Shown here in pieces: positions 1 to 8,752 of a stretch of DNA of 64,000 nt. Both the position numbers and the translations under genes were made by a program. The stretch spans positions 3,410,001-3,474,000 of the forward strand of contig NZ_VZPV01000001.1 in the NCBI RefSeq assembly GCF_008801405.1. The letters are read 5' to 3'. Positions within the stretch are counted from its first letter, which is position 1. Every line of letters starts with the position of its first letter. Origin of the DNA: Ralstonia insidiosa (GTDB taxonomy: Bacteria > Pseudomonadota > Gammaproteobacteria > Burkholderiales > Burkholderiaceae). The notes below the pieces were generated by a model. It saw only the letters and a program-made list of their open reading frames with translations, had not been told where the DNA came from and made no database searches.

Positions 1-477
1 GCGCTGGGTGCGCTGCGTGCCGAATGGCCACTGACGCCCGAGGCACTCGCCCAGGTGCAGCCGCGCATGGACATGCCGACACCGCGCGTCGCGCTCGGGT
101 TGGCGCTGCGCGGCGTTGCGCGTGCGGCGCTCGACGTGTCCGATGGTTTGCTTGGCGATCTGAGCCATATCCTGACGCAATCGCGTGTGGGCGCCACCAT
201 CGAGGTCGATCGCGTACCGCGCTCCGCCACGCTCGCCGCGCAACCGGCCGCACGCCAGTTGCAATGTACGCTGGCCGGCGGAGATGACTACGAACTCTGC
301 TTTACCGCGCCCGCCGCGGCGCGCGACGCCGTGCTCGCAGCGGGTCAACGCGCGGGGGTTGCCGTTACACGCATCGGTCGCATCGATGCCGAATCCGGCC
401 TACGACTTGTTGATGCACAGGGTGCGCCAGTCACCTTTACGCACGGCAGCTTCGATCATTTCTCATCCGCATCATGA
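1..477 (+). CDS. thiL: thiamine-monophosphate kinase, 5'-truncated by window edge
   Basis: C-terminal 158 residues of ThiL, which phosphorylates thiamine monophosphate to thiamine pyrophosphate in the last step of thiamine cofactor synthesis. The frame is open from base 1, so the start lies outside the window. The family signatures VSDGLLGDL (metal/ATP site of the AIRS-kinase fold) and GGDDYELCF are both visible; the latter is very characteristic of ThiL. The stop at 475-477 overlaps the pgpA start, which suggests translational coupling. A thiL-pgpA-pncC order is common in proteobacteria. Only the missing N-terminus limits the call. Confidence 0.95.
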   Translation, partial: ALGALRAEWPLTPEALAQVQPRMDMPTPRVALGLALRGVARAALDVSDGLLGDLSHILTQSRVGATIEVDRVPRSATLAAQPAARQLQCTLAGGDDYELCFTAPAAARDAVLAAGQRAGVAVTRIGRIDAESGLRLVDAQGAPVTFTHGSFDHFSSAS

Positions 478-1052
478 TGTCTTCTGCCCCCTTTCCGCCC
501 TCCAACCCGCCGGGCCAACCTGAGACCGTGACGCTCGAAGCCGGGCAAACCGCTCAAGTCCGCCGCCCGACCGCACGCTTCATGCTCGGCCATCCGGCGC
601 GCATCCTGGCGCTGGGCTTCGGCTCGGGCCTGTCACCCATCCTGCCGGGCACGATGGGGACGCTGTACGCGTGGCTGATCTACGTTGTCCTGGCGCGCTG
701 GATTGCCGGACCGACCTGGTTGCTGATCGCCGCCGTCGGGTTCGTGATCGGCATCTGGGCATGTGCCCGCACGGCGCGTGACCTGGGCGTGGCTGACCAC
801 GGTGCGATGGTGTGGGATGAGATGATCGCTTTCTGGCTGGTGCTGGCGTTCGTGACGCCGACCACGCTGGGCGGGCAGTTCGCGGCGTTCCTGCTGTTCC
901 GTTTCTTTGACATGGTCAAGCCGGCGCCCATCCGCTACTACGACCGCACGCTCAAAGGCTTTGGCGTGCGCGGCGGCTACGGCGTAATGGTCGACGACAT
1001 CCTGGCCGCGTTCTATACGCTGCTCGTGTTTGCGCTGTGGCGCTCGTTCTGA
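474..1052 (+). CDS. pgpA: phosphatidylglycerophosphatase A
   Basis: 192-residue inner-membrane phosphatase that converts phosphatidylglycerol phosphate to phosphatidylglycerol. PgpA-family features are visible: the LPGTMGTLYAW segment after a short hydrophilic N-terminal tail, several hydrophobic membrane segments, and the acidic stretch DHGAMVWDEMIAFW that carries conserved acidic residues. The ATG overlaps the thiL stop by four bases; a second ATG follows immediately and cannot be excluded as the start. The N-terminal Pro/Gln-rich tail of about 35 residues is longer than in E. coli PgpA. Confidence 0.93.
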   Translation: MMSSAPFPPSNPPGQPETVTLEAGQTAQVRRPTARFMLGHPARILALGFGSGLSPILPGTMGTLYAWLIYVVLARWIAGPTWLLIAAVGFVIGIWACARTARDLGVADHGAMVWDEMIAFWLVLAFVTPTTLGGQFAAFLLFRFFDMVKPAPIRYYDRTLKGFGVRGGYGVMVDDILAAFYTLLVFALWRSF

Positions 1053-1085
1053 CGTTTGAAGTCTTGAAGCCCCGAAGGTATTGCA

Positions 1086-1586
1086 ATGGCTGAATCCCGC
1101 GCCCTGGCCCAACTGGCCGAACTGGTCGGCGACACGCTGCACAAGCGCAGCCTGATGATGGCGACCGCCGAATCCTGCACGGGTGGGCTGGTGTCCGCCG
1201 CCATGACCGATGTGTCGGGTTCGTCCGCGTGGTTCGAGCGCGGCTTCGTCACGTACTCCAACGAGGCGAAATCGCAGATGCTGGGAGTGCCGGCCGCGCT
1301 GATCCGCGAACGCGGCGCGGTGAGCGAGCCGGTGGCGCACGCGATGGCGGAAGGTGCGGTGCTCAACAGCCGCGCGCAGGTGGCCGTAGCGATTACCGGT
1401 GTGGCCGGCCCGACCGGCGGCACGCCCGACAAGCCCGTTGGCATGGTGTGCTTTGGCTGGAGCAACCGCTTGGAGACGCGTGTGGAAACACGCCACTTCA
1501 AGGGCGACCGCAAGCAGGTACGCCTGCAGGCCGCCGAGCACGCGCTGCGGGGCCTGCTCGACTTCCTGGACTCTGCGGAGTCCTAA
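1086..1586 (+). CDS. pncC: nicotinamide-nucleotide amidohydrolase (CinA C-terminal family)
   Basis: 166-residue protein matching the stand-alone CinA C-terminal domain (PncC), which deamidates nicotinamide mononucleotide to nicotinate mononucleotide in pyridine-nucleotide recycling. Motifs seen are TAESCTGGLVSA near residue 28, GSSAWFERGFVTYSN, and AITGVAGPTGGTPDKPVG around residue 100. An AAGG sequence sits about eight bases before the ATG. It follows pgpA by 33 bases on the same strand, probably in one operon with thiL and pgpA. Confidence 0.92.
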   Translation: MAESRALAQLAELVGDTLHKRSLMMATAESCTGGLVSAAMTDVSGSSAWFERGFVTYSNEAKSQMLGVPAALIRERGAVSEPVAHAMAEGAVLNSRAQVAVAITGVAGPTGGTPDKPVGMVCFGWSNRLETRVETRHFKGDRKQVRLQAAEHALRGLLDFLDSAES

Positions 1587-1595
1587 TCCCTGGAC

Positions 1596-1799
1596 CTACA
1601 CCCGGGCTTCGCTCGGATGATCCGGCCGGTGGCGCTCTTCGTGCTCGTGCTCCGGCTGGTGCTCGTGGTCATGTTCACGACGGCGGTCACGATCGTGTTC
1701 GCGCTCGTCGTCACGTTCCTTCTCAAACTTGCGGTCCGGGTCCTTGCCCTCTTCTTCACGGCGCAGACCGGTGACGGGGTGCTGGGAATGCGTGGTCAT
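1596..1799 (-). CDS. small highly charged hypothetical protein
   Basis: 67-residue protein beginning MTTHSQHPVTGLRREEEGKD; the remainder is almost entirely Arg, Glu, Asp, His and Lys with a His-Glu-rich C-terminal half. The start was chosen because GGTGAGGA precedes the ATG by about four bases. It lies tail-to-tail with pncC and 52 bases downstream of pyrF. No known domain is recognised; the composition suggests a disordered, possibly metal- or nucleic-acid-binding polypeptide, but that is only inference. The good ribosome-binding site is the main support for its being real. Confidence 0.55.
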   Translation of the reverse strand: MTTHSQHPVTGLRREEEGKDPDRKFEKERDDEREHDRDRRREHDHEHQPEHEHEERHRPDHPSEARV

Positions 1800-1851
1800 G
1801 GTGTCCTCACCTAAACCGGGCAACCGGACCGCCACCGTGTCGTGAGGCAGG

Positions 1852-2667
1852 TCAGTTGCGGTACTGGTTGATCTGGTCGCGCGTTGCCTCTGCAACCTTG
1901 CGCGCGGCATCGGCGAAATCGCTGTCGCTGCTGGCGTACAAAATGGCGCGCGACGAGTTGATCATCATGCCGGTGCCATCTGCAGTGCGGCCGGCGCGCA
2001 CGGTCGCTTCAATGTCACCGCCCTGGGCGCCAATGCCCGGAATCAGCAGCGGCATGTCGCCGACGATCTCGCGCACCTTGGCAATCTCCTGCGGGAAGGT
2101 CGCGCCCACCACCAGGCCCATCTGGCCGCTGGTGTTCCAGACATTGCGCGCGCGCTCAGCCACGACTTGGTAGACCGGACGGCTGCCGGTTTCCAGGAAC
2201 TGCACGTCGCTGCCGCCCGCATTGGAGGTGCGGCACAGCACGATCACGCCCTTGTCGGCATGCGCGAGATACGGCTGCATCGAGTCGAAGCCCATGTAGG
2301 GGCTGACGGTGATGGCGTCGGCCTGGTAGCGCTCGAAGGCTTCCTTGGCGTAGTGCTCGGCAGTGGAGCCGATATCACCGCGCTTGGCGTCGAGGATGAC
2401 CGGGATTCCCGGATACGCCTCGTGGATGTAGTTGATAAGTTGCTCGAGCTGGTCTTCGGCGCGCTGCGAGGCGAAATAGGCGATCTGCGGCTTGAATGCG
2501 CAAACCAGATCCGCCGTGGCATCGACAATGGCGCGACAGAACGAGAAGATCGCCCCGCCCGTGCCGGTGAGCGACGCCGGCAGGCGCGCCGGATCGGGGT
2601 CGAGCCCGACGCACAGCAGGGAGTTGTTGCGCTGCCAGGCGGCAGCCAGTTGTTCGGTAAATCGCAT
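1852..2667 (-). CDS. pyrF: orotidine-5'-phosphate decarboxylase
   Basis: 271-residue enzyme of the longer (type 2) OMP decarboxylase group that makes UMP from OMP, the last step of de novo pyrimidine synthesis. The active-site segment ILDAKRGDIGSTAEHY is present, with catalytic Lys95 flanked by Asp93 and Asp98. ITVSPYMGFDSMQPY and the phosphate-binding region LLIPGIGAQGGD follow in the expected order. It is divergent from corA across a 212-base intergenic region. The length matches beta- and actinobacterial relatives rather than the roughly 245-residue E. coli enzyme. Confidence 0.96.
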   Translation of the reverse strand: MRFTEQLAAAWQRNNSLLCVGLDPDPARLPASLTGTGGAIFSFCRAIVDATADLVCAFKPQIAYFASQRAEDQLEQLINYIHEAYPGIPVILDAKRGDIGSTAEHYAKEAFERYQADAITVSPYMGFDSMQPYLAHADKGVIVLCRTSNAGGSDVQFLETGSRPVYQVVAERARNVWNTSGQMGLVVGATFPQEIAKVREIVGDMPLLIPGIGAQGGDIEATVRAGRTADGTGMMINSSRAILYASSDSDFADAARKVAEATRDQINQYRN

Positions 2668-2879
2668 GATGTCGGGAATGTGAGGGCGCGGCCGGACTGC
2701 CGCATGACTTCACCGCATTTTACCCGTCGGGCGATCCGGCGGCCCGATCTTCCGGACGTGGCATTGATCCGACGCGTGCGCGCCAAGCCACTGTTTGTGG
2801 CTGAACCTGCTGCATCTTTACGCTACACTCGGCGCGATTTTTCGCCCTGCCCGCTCAATACCCGCTTCAAGGAACACCC

Positions 2880-3842
2880 ATGATCAACCTGTTCGTCGTG
2901 CAAAAAGGCCGTCTCGCGCAAGAACAGGTCGAAGAACGCAGCGAATTGCTGCAGCACAAGCCGATCTGGATCGACGTAATCGACCCGGACGACGAAGAGC
3001 TTGCCTGGATCAAGGAAGCCTATGGCGTGGTCCTGCCTGAACTGGAGCAATTAGGGGACCTGGAAGCGTCGGCGCGTTACTTTGAGGGCGAAGACGGCCA
3101 CATCCACATCCGCACCGACTTCCTGCTCGACGAAGAAACCACCTCGCGCAACGTACGGGTGGCCTTCGTGCTGACCAAGGATGTGCTCTTCTCCATCCAC
3201 GACGAAGATCTGCCCGCCTTCCGCCTCGTGCGCATGCGTGCGCGGCTGCGCCCAGGCTCGGTACGCAATGCGAAGGACGTGCTGATGGACCTGTACGCCA
3301 CCGACGCGGAATACTCGGCGGACTCCATCGAAGAAGTGTACGAACGGCTAGAAGACGCGAGCAAACGGGTGCTGGCTGGCGAAGTGACTGACAAGGCCGC
3401 CGCCGATGTGCTGGAGATCATCGCCCACGTGGAAGACCTGAATGGCCGCATCCGCCGCAACGTCATGGATACGCGCCGCGCGTTGTCGTTCCTGCTCCGC
3501 AGCCAGATGCTCTCGACCGATCAGCAGGACGAAGCGCGCCAGGTGCTGCGCGATATCGACTCGATCGAGAACCACACAGCGTTCCTGTCGGACAAGGTCA
3601 ACTTTCTGATGGACGTCACTCTCGGCTTCATCAACATCAACCAGAACAAGATCATCAAGCTGTTCTCGGTGGTATCGGTGGCACTGATGCCGCCCACGCT
3701 GATCGCCTCGATCTACGGCATGAACTTCAAGGTGATGCCGGAGTTGGATTGGGCCGAAGGGTATCCGTACGCGATCGTGATGATGATCGTGTCGGCGGCG
3801 ATTCCGCTGGTGTACTTCCGTCGCAAAGGCTGGCTCAGGTAG
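2880..3842 (+). CDS. corA: magnesium and cobalt transport protein CorA
   Basis: 320-residue inner-membrane Mg2+ channel. The cytoplasmic alpha/beta domain occupies roughly the first 250 residues. The diagnostic pore motif Gly-Met-Asn is at residues 280-282 (IYGMNFKVMPEL), between two C-terminal membrane helices, and the protein ends in a basic tail (FRRKGWLR). A possible -10 hexamer TACACT lies at 2824-2829. No ribosomal or RNA Mg2+ sensor is obvious in the short leader. It is divergent from pyrF and convergent with mtgA. Confidence 0.95.
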   Translation: MINLFVVQKGRLAQEQVEERSELLQHKPIWIDVIDPDDEELAWIKEAYGVVLPELEQLGDLEASARYFEGEDGHIHIRTDFLLDEETTSRNVRVAFVLTKDVLFSIHDEDLPAFRLVRMRARLRPGSVRNAKDVLMDLYATDAEYSADSIEEVYERLEDASKRVLAGEVTDKAAADVLEIIAHVEDLNGRIRRNVMDTRRALSFLLRSQMLSTDQQDEARQVLRDIDSIENHTAFLSDKVNFLMDVTLGFININQNKIIKLFSVVSVALMPPTLIASIYGMNFKVMPELDWAEGYPYAIVMMIVSAAIPLVYFRRKGWLR

Positions 3843-3855
3843 GCCGGCCACTCAC

Positions 3856-4560
3856 TCAATCCGGCAGCGTTGCCGAGCCCATCCGGTTGGCGATGATGGT
3901 GGCCTTGCGCGTGAAGTTTACGTGCACGTTGGCGCAGTAGCTCTTCTTGTCGAAGCACTTGGGTGCGGGCAGCGCCGCCGCCAGACGCGCCGCCTGGCCC
4001 ACCGTCAGTTGTGAAGCTGGGCGCTTGAAGTAGTGCTGCGCAGCGGCTTCTGCGCCGAACACGCCTTCGCCCCACTCCACCGAGTTCAGATAGATCTCCA
4101 GGATGCGCTCCTTGTCGAGCCAGAACTCGAGCATCCAGGTGATGGCCAGTTCTTCGCCCTTGCGCAGGTAGTGGCGCTCACCGGAGAGGAACAGGTTCTT
4201 GGCAAGCTGCTGCGTGATGGTCGAACCGCCGGCGACCACGTGACCGCGCCGCTTGTTCTTCTCCCACGCGTCGAGCATGGCGTCGACTTCCCAGCCGCTG
4301 TGCGAGACGAAGTCGGCATCTTCGCTGGCGATGACCGCGCGCTTGAGGTTGCGCGAGATCTGGTCGTAGTCGACCCAGCGGTGGTCGACCTTGCAGGTGA
4401 AGACATTGGCACCGCACAGGCGCATGCGCTCGGCGCGCATGAAGGCGGTGGAAGACGGATCGAACGTCTGCCAGCTCGCAATGGCGGCAAAGAAGTACAG
4501 ATTGAGTGCGACCACGCCTGCGACGAAGCAACCGATTACGTAGCCGAGCCAGCGCATCAT
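3856..4560 (-). CDS. mtgA: monofunctional peptidoglycan transglycosylase
   Basis: 234-residue single-spanning inner-membrane glycosyltransferase (GT51) that polymerises lipid II into glycan strands. An N-terminal membrane segment spans about residues 6-28. The catalytic Glu80 lies in AVIASEDADFVSHSGW, followed by GGSTITQQLAKNLFLS and RILEIYLNSVEWGEGVFG, the classic GT51 motifs. The start at 4560 was chosen over a longer upstream open stretch because AGGA lies eight bases before the ATG pair and the membrane helix begins there. It is downstream of aroE by 22 bases, probably co-transcribed. Confidence 0.94.
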   Translation of the reverse strand: MMRWLGYVIGCFVAGVVALNLYFFAAIASWQTFDPSSTAFMRAERMRLCGANVFTCKVDHRWVDYDQISRNLKRAVIASEDADFVSHSGWEVDAMLDAWEKNKRRGHVVAGGSTITQQLAKNLFLSGERHYLRKGEELAITWMLEFWLDKERILEIYLNSVEWGEGVFGAEAAAQHYFKRPASQLTVGQAARLAAALPAPKCFDKKSYCANVHVNFTRKATIIANRMGSATLPD

Positions 4561-4582
4561 TGTGCGTATCCTGAGCGGGCGC

Positions 4583-5500
4583 TCAACGACGCGCGCGGGC
4601 AGCCACGACGGCCTCGCCCTGCAGCGCTTCACGCATGCCGAGCAACACAGGCGCGGTGTCCGGGCGCACGCCGCGCCAGACAAAGAACGATTCCGCCGCC
4701 TGCTCGACCAGCATGCCCAGGCCGTCCCAGGTGCGGGCGTGGTAACGCTTGGCAAACTGCATGAACAGCGTCGGCTGTGCGGCGTACATCATGTCGTAGG
4801 CCAGCGCGTTCGGGCCGAACACGGTACCCGGAATCGGCGGCACCCCGCCCTGCAGGCTGCTGGCCGTGGCGTTGATGATGACGTCGAACACGTCATCGAC
4901 AGCAAGCTCGTCATAGCCACCACCCACCAGTTCCGCATCGTGCAGCTTGGCCGAAATTTCGAAGCGATCGACCAGCATGTTGGCGCGATCGGCCGTGCGA
5001 TTGGCGATGAACACGCGCGACGGCTTGTGTTCCAGCAGCGGCAGCAGCACGCCGCGCGCCGCACCGCCGGCACCCAGCAGCAGCACGCGCTCTCCCGAGA
5101 GGTCGTTGCCGATGTTGTGTGTGATATCGCGCATCAGGCCGACACCGTCGGTGTTGTCGCCGAAGACTTCGTCGCCGTCGAACTTGAGCGTGTTGACTGC
5201 CCCCGCCGATTCGGCGCGCAGCGACAACGACGTGCACATCGAATACGCATCGAGCTTGAATGGCACCGTCACGTTGAGCCCCTTGCCGCCTTCTCGCACG
5301 AAGGTCAGCACGGTTTCTTCAAACGCGATCAGCTCAGCGTAGATGCGGTCGTAACGGACGAGCTCGCCGGTCTGCTGCGCAAATGCGGCGTGGATGGTGG
5401 GCGACTTGCTGTGCGAAATCGGATTGCCGATCACGCCATAGCGGTCTGTGGGCGGCGCATTGACGGCTGCGAGGATGGCCTCTTGAAACGACGACGGCAT
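4583..5500 (-). CDS. aroE: shikimate dehydrogenase
   Basis: 305-residue NADPH-dependent enzyme reducing 3-dehydroshikimate to shikimate in aromatic amino-acid synthesis. Shikimate-binding SHSKSPTIHAAF and catalytic Lys82 in GLNVTVPFK are seen, with the nucleotide-binding loop LLGAGGAARGVLLPL about residue 140 and an NRTADRA segment that contacts NADP. The ATG at 5500 was preferred to a TTG at 5506 because GAGG is nine bases upstream of the ATG but only three from the TTG. It sits between the TonB-like gene (11 bases away) and mtgA in one leftward operon. Confidence 0.94.
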   Translation of the reverse strand: MPSSFQEAILAAVNAPPTDRYGVIGNPISHSKSPTIHAAFAQQTGELVRYDRIYAELIAFEETVLTFVREGGKGLNVTVPFKLDAYSMCTSLSLRAESAGAVNTLKFDGDEVFGDNTDGVGLMRDITHNIGNDLSGERVLLLGAGGAARGVLLPLLEHKPSRVFIANRTADRANMLVDRFEISAKLHDAELVGGGYDELAVDDVFDVIINATASSLQGGVPPIPGTVFGPNALAYDMMYAAQPTLFMQFAKRYHARTWDGLGMLVEQAAESFFVWRGVRPDTAPVLLGMREALQGEAVVAARARR

Positions 5501-5511
5501 AAGCAACGACC

Positions 5512-6426
5512 TCAGCGGGTCTGCAAGTGAGTTTCCAGGCCCGCGCGGGTGAACTTGAAGGTGGCGACCACATCCTGGATGTCGACGCGCTTGCGCATCT
5601 CCGCCGGGAAGCCGCCAAACGGTGCGGACGACCGCACGATGGCCACCGCCTGGCGATCCAGTGCCGGGTTGCCCGAGCTCTTGGCGATCTCGATGCCTTC
5701 GATCTTGTAGCCGTCCTGGTTGTAGCCGAGCTGGCCCTCGCGGTTGATGCTGATCACGAGGATCAGCTCACCATACAGCGGGCGACCGTTCTGGCTCGGG
5801 AAGTTGGCCGTGCCGCGCACTTCGATCTTGCGGCGCACGGCATCGTAGTAGCGGGCGTAATCCACCTGGCGCGCGCTGGCGGCGGTCAGCACGTTGCGGC
5901 GCGGGCGCTTGGCGTAGTTCTCGAGGTTGCGATCGATCTCGGCCTGCAGGCGCGCGATTTCGTCCTGCGTGGTGCGGTCATCCGTGCCGTTGGTGGGCGA
6001 CGGCACCGGGCGCTCACCCGGTTTGACCTGGCGATCGTTCACCATCGGCGCGCGGTCTTTCGACTGCGTCAGCAGGCGGCGCTGTTCCTGCTCCAGGAAT
6101 TCGACACGGCGTTGCGTGAGCTTGATGGCATCGCCGGTCTGCTCGTTGGTATCGGCAGGCAGCGGCGTGGTGGCGCGCTGCTGATCAAACTCGCCGCCGC
6201 CGTTCAGATTGACCTGCGCCACCGCCGTTGCCTTGGCCGGCGCGGTAGACGACTTGGCGTTGACCAGCACCACGTCCAGCCCCGGATCATCGCGCTTGAT
6301 GTCGAAGGCCTCGGGCGCCACCACGCGCACGAACAGCAGCAGAACGTGCACGGCAAGCGACACCACCAATGCCTTGGTGAGCGTGCTGCTGCCGGACCAG
6401 TCTGGACGGTTTGCGAGGGCGGCCAT
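5512..6426 (-). CDS. energy transducer TonB-family protein
   Basis: 304-residue envelope protein with a short cytoplasmic tail, one N-terminal membrane helix (about residues 18-37, ALVVSLAVHVLLLFV), a long Gln/Arg-rich periplasmic linker with predicted coiled-coil character (RRVEFLEQEQRRLLTQSKD), and a C-terminal TonB-like domain from about residue 205 (YYDAVRRKIEVRGTANFP, GELILVISINREG). Such proteins couple the proton-motive force to outer-membrane transport, but no exbB/exbD lies nearby and the linker is not the Pro-rich kind of classical TonB. A specific transporter partner therefore cannot be named. Confidence 0.85.
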   Translation of the reverse strand: MAALANRPDWSGSSTLTKALVVSLAVHVLLLFVRVVAPEAFDIKRDDPGLDVVLVNAKSSTAPAKATAVAQVNLNGGGEFDQQRATTPLPADTNEQTGDAIKLTQRRVEFLEQEQRRLLTQSKDRAPMVNDRQVKPGERPVPSPTNGTDDRTTQDEIARLQAEIDRNLENYAKRPRRNVLTAASARQVDYARYYDAVRRKIEVRGTANFPSQNGRPLYGELILVISINREGQLGYNQDGYKIEGIEIAKSSGNPALDRQAVAIVRSSAPFGGFPAEMRKRVDIQDVVATFKFTRAGLETHLQTR

Positions 6427-6479
6427 GAGGGGTGGTTCCTAGGGTAACGCGCGAGAGGAAAATCAGACTGCGATTGTAG

Positions 6480-8585
6480 TTAGGCAGCGGCAGGCGTTCC
6501 ACCGCTCTCACCGTCCTGCGGCGGCGACGCCACAGCAGGATCAGCTTCCGCACGGGCCTCTTCCTCATCAGCGGCCGGTTGTGGTTCAGCCGGCGCATCC
6601 ACCTCGGCAGCCGCGGCTTCCGCTTCGGCCAGTTCTTCTTCGATGGCCGCGGCTTCGGCCTCCGCACCAGCAGCCGGGGCCAGGACTTCCACTACGCGGC
6701 ACGACACTTCCAGGCTGATCTCGTCGGTGTCGAGAATGTCGAGCACGACGTGCGTGCCACGCGCCGTCTGTGCCAGCTCCGGCACCTTGGTCACCAGCGG
6801 AATCTCGGCAAAGCGCACCGCGCCTTCCTTGAGCACCACGGCTTGCATGCGCGTGCGGTTTTCCTGCTTGAGCCAGCGCAGGCACCAATAGCGCTCCATG
6901 GTCGACTGATGGTCGGCATAGGCGGCGTAGGTGCCTTCAAAGTCGGCCACGGCGGCCAGCAGGTCGGCGTCTTTCGGCTTGAACGGCGCGATCAGCTTGG
7001 CCGTCACGCCATGCTGTGCCACCGCCGCGATCTGCCATTGGTTGACCAGGTCGACATAGCGGCGCAGCGGCGACGTGCTCCACGCGTACTGCGCCACGCC
7101 CAGGCCTTCGTGCGGCGCGGGATATGTCTGCATGCGCGTGCGATGCATGCCCCACGCCTTCTGCGTGCGGTAGATGCCGGGCACGCCGGCGTCGGCCAGC
7201 ATGCGGCCCCAGGTGCTGTTGGCCAGGATCATCATCTCGGCGACGATCTTGTCCAGCGGCGAGCCGCGCTTGCGCTGTTCAATGCGCACGCGCTCGCCAC
7301 CGCCTTCGGCCTCGGGAATCGGGTCGATATAGAACGAGTAGTCGCCCTTCTGCGCGCCCTCGGGCTTGAGGCCACTGGCGATACGCGCCTGCTGACGGCC
7401 GTCGTACAGCGCGCAGGCAAACGGCCAGAGCACGGCCAGCTCGGCCTTGAACGGATAGTCCCCCGAGCCATCGGCCAGCGCCTCGGCGGTGATCACATCG
7501 TCGAGCAGGTTGTGGCGGAGGTTGGCCGCCACCGTCACGGATTCGCAGCGGGTCTCGCTGGCGGTGACCGTCCATGTGGCGCGGTCGACCGTTGCATACA
7601 GCGACAGCGCTGGACACGCACGTCCTTCCTGCAGCGTGTAACGATCGACCACCGATTCCGGCAGCATCGTGATCTTGTCGCCCGGGAAGTACACGGTCGA
7701 CAGACGCTGGCGCGCAATCGCGTCCAGCGCATCGCCGCGCTGGATACCAAAACCCGGCGCCGCGATGTGGATGCCGATGCGCACGGTGGCATCGTCAATC
7801 GGGGTGACGGAGATGGCGTCGTCGATTTCCGTGGTGGTCACGTCGTCGATCGAGAAGGCGCGCACATCAGCGTTCGGCAGGTCAAGCGCGGGCTCCGGCA
7901 CGGTCACGTCCGGGAAACCCGTGCCCTTCGGGAAGCACTCCGACAGGAAGCGCGCTTCGTGCAGCGCGCGTGCGTTGGCGATACCGCCCACAGCAACCAT
8001 GAGCCGCATCGGCGAAAGTCCCAGCGCCGTGCAGGCTGCATCAAGCGCCTTGAACTCGAGACTGTTCTTATCAGGCTTGAACAGCAGTTGCAGCGTCTTG
8101 CCACGGAACGATTCGGGCAGACGCATCGCCTTCAGTTCGGCTTCGTACTCGGCCTGCAGGGCGGCCTGCTGCTTCTTGCGCTCCACGGCGGCAAGCGCCG
8201 CCTTGAGCTGGTCTTCGGGCGCGCGCTGGTAGCGGCCACGGCCCTTGCGGCGGAAGTAGATAGGCGAGCCATGCAGCGCAATCGCCAGCGCGGCCTGTTG
8301 CGTGGCATCTGCGCCCGCGCCGAAGTACTCGCCGGCCAGGTCGGTAAAGCCGAACTCGTCAGCTGGCGCGCATTCCCAGAGGAAATCCAGATCGATGTCC
8401 GTCGACAGTGCGTGCGCGGCCTTCGACAGTTCACCGGCCGATGGCTGGGCAAACTGCAGCAACACATCGCGCGACTTGACCTTGGTGCGCTTGGCGCTCG
8501 GCAACTCGACCTGATAGGCCTCGCCTTGTTGGGACAAAACGGTGCCTGCGCGGATCTCGCCGCCTTCTTCAAACAGCAACTGCAT
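6480..8585 (-). CDS. RNase II-family 3'-5' exoribonuclease (RNB domain)
   Basis: 701-residue protein of the RNase II/RNase R superfamily, which degrades RNA processively from the 3' end. The RNB catalytic core is recognised by AFSIDDVTTTEIDDAISV, holding the conserved metal-binding aspartates, and by ARQRLSTVYFPGDKITMLP and AWSTSPLRRYVDLVNQWQ further on. The N-terminal 150 residues are divergent from E. coli RNase II cold-shock domains. The last roughly 75 residues are an Ala/Glu-rich low-complexity tail. This layout is typical of a Burkholderiales RNB subgroup; I do not assign rnb or rnr. It is upstream of the TonB-like gene on the same strand. Confidence 0.9.
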   Translation of the reverse strand: MQLLFEEGGEIRAGTVLSQQGEAYQVELPSAKRTKVKSRDVLLQFAQPSAGELSKAAHALSTDIDLDFLWECAPADEFGFTDLAGEYFGAGADATQQAALAIALHGSPIYFRRKGRGRYQRAPEDQLKAALAAVERKKQQAALQAEYEAELKAMRLPESFRGKTLQLLFKPDKNSLEFKALDAACTALGLSPMRLMVAVGGIANARALHEARFLSECFPKGTGFPDVTVPEPALDLPNADVRAFSIDDVTTTEIDDAISVTPIDDATVRIGIHIAAPGFGIQRGDALDAIARQRLSTVYFPGDKITMLPESVVDRYTLQEGRACPALSLYATVDRATWTVTASETRCESVTVAANLRHNLLDDVITAEALADGSGDYPFKAELAVLWPFACALYDGRQQARIASGLKPEGAQKGDYSFYIDPIPEAEGGGERVRIEQRKRGSPLDKIVAEMMILANSTWGRMLADAGVPGIYRTQKAWGMHRTRMQTYPAPHEGLGVAQYAWSTSPLRRYVDLVNQWQIAAVAQHGVTAKLIAPFKPKDADLLAAVADFEGTYAAYADHQSTMERYWCLRWLKQENRTRMQAVVLKEGAVRFAEIPLVTKVPELAQTARGTHVVLDILDTDEISLEVSCRVVEVLAPAAGAEAEAAAIEEELAEAEAAAAEVDAPAEPQPAADEEEARAEADPAVASPPQDGESGGTPAAA

Positions 8586-8752
8586 GGATATGTCTGGATT
8601 GCCGCACTCGCATAAGCGAACGCCGCTTTGAATGAGATGGACTGACCGTGCACCCGGATGTCAGAAACCCGGTGCGCGGCGACAAAAAGTTGGGGGCGAT
8701 GATACCGCACTGGGACGGCGTCCGAACCGCCGAAAATACGCCAACTTCGCGC

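Noticed and set aside
2668..2879. Mg2+ riboswitch upstream of corA
   Set aside because: The predicted leader after the candidate -10 is only about 40 bases, too short for a known Mg2+-sensing element; no terminator/antiterminator pair is seen.
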